Assembly (NCBI GenBank): GCA_030039975.1
Contig: JASHUO010000695.1
Span: 1 to 6,777, forward strand
Source: Alphaproteobacteria bacterium
GTDB lineage: Bacteria > Pseudomonadota > Alphaproteobacteria > ATCC43930 > CGMCC-115725
DNA length: 6,777 nucleotides
Reading direction: 5' to 3'
Positions within the stretch are counted from its first letter, which is position 1, and every line of letters begins with the position of its first letter. A program made the translations under genes and the position numbers. Shown piece by piece: positions 6,411 through 6,777 of the stretch. The notes under the pieces were generated by a model. The model saw only the letters and a list, made by a program, of their open reading frames with translations, was not told where the DNA came from and did no database searches.

Positions 6411-6777
6411 CGACGAATTCCACGCTGGCCCTATGAGAGGATGAGCAGCTACGCCGCCAGCGGGATTGCCAGCTCGCGTCCGAACCGAGCATCAGGCCCG
6501 CCGAAGGCATTCGGCATCGGCACCTTCTTTAACGAATGGCCATCTGCCGCGCGACGCATCTCGCGCGAGCCTCCACCCTCCACTTTGGCTAAGCCGCAGG
6601 GCGACTGGAATGCGACGGTGCGCTCCAGCGCAAGCGAGAGGGCGCGGCGGTCTAACGACTCCAAAACAACGGCCAGATACTCTCAGCCGCGACGATACAC
6701 CCCAACCGGCGAGCTGTGGAAAGGCCGAAACCGATGCTCGACACAATCGAGAAAACGCTCGACACAGCGGTAGAGCA
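6411..6777. other. Region without a recognisable gene
   Basis: About 370 bases in which I can support no gene. A plus-strand frame (6402-6773, GTG start) is rich in arginine, serine and proline and lacks a ribosome site, as expected of a shadow. On the minus strand one frame is open from the right edge to a stop at 6492 but is equally arginine-rich. Another, with mostly G/C third positions, is broken by a TGA at 6683-6685 and then open to 6449; its first part reads LYRCVERFLDCVEH and matches no family I can name. This could be the decayed end of a gene lying to the right, or plain intergenic DNA. A perfect 10-base palindrome, CTCGCGCGAG, is at 6560-6569. Confidence 0.4.
6736..6766. repeat. 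10-base direct repeat with 21-base period
   Basis: GCTCGACACA occurs at 6736-6745 and again at 6757-6766, exactly 21 bases apart. Two DNA turns is the half-site spacing of AraC-type operators, and an AraC-family gene lies just upstream, so this may be a binding site in front of a gene beyond the right edge. A repeat of this length this close could also occur by chance. Confidence 0.4.

Noticed and set aside
6402..6773. Plus-strand 123-residue frame after the AraC-type gene
   Set aside because: It has a GTG start inside a hairpin arm, no ribosome site, and R/S/P-rich composition; it looks like an antisense shadow.
6686..6775. VERF motif on the minus strand resembling the C-terminus of an IS5-type transposase
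   Set aside because: The spacing to the expected RY and YLA residues does not fit the family, a stop interrupts it, and no terminal inverted repeats were seen.

Overview
The window is GC-rich DNA, dense with long antisense shadow frames. Its protein families (an Ada-type zinc sensor joined to an AraC helix-turn-helix, a FabG-like reductase, a 14-helix efflux pump, a membrane class III cyclase and an AraC regulator with an AraC-binding-like sensor domain) suggest a proteobacterium, most likely an alphaproteobacterium. That placement is inferred from protein style only; the window holds no rRNA or other marker gene.

Layout from left to right. (1) 140-841 (+) encodes an Ada-like methyl-phosphotriester sensor with an AraC helix-turn-helix but no repair enzyme domain. 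(2) 863-1603 (-) encodes a classical short-chain dehydrogenase/reductase, convergent with the Ada gene across a 21-base gap that holds a GC hairpin and short direct repeat. (3) 1604-1850 is a divergent promoter region with a 9-bp inverted repeat. (4) 1851-3371 (+) encodes a DHA2 (EmrB/QacA type) efflux pump. (5) 3372-3559 is a convergent gap with only weak hairpins. (6) 3560-4945 (-) encodes a six-helix membrane protein with a C-terminal class III nucleotide cyclase domain and substitutions at substrate-binding positions. (7) 4942-5241 (-) is a possible small protein whose stop overlaps the cyclase start in an ATGA junction. (8) A divergent regulatory region holds a GTTACA/TGTAAC palindrome on a possible promoter. 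(9) 5381-6370 (+) encodes an AraC-family regulator. (10) 6371-6777 has no recognisable gene, and ends in a 10-base direct repeat with a 21-base period.

The arrangement looks like ordinary accessory chromosome: two divergent pairs (reductase/pump and cyclase/AraC regulator) plus an orphan DNA-alkylation sensor. No mobile element, CRISPR array or RNA gene could be supported. The observations most worth a second look are the altered cyclase active site, the coupled small frame upstream of it, the orphan Ada sensor, and two possible regulator-binding sites around the AraC gene. No clearly new multi-gene system is visible.
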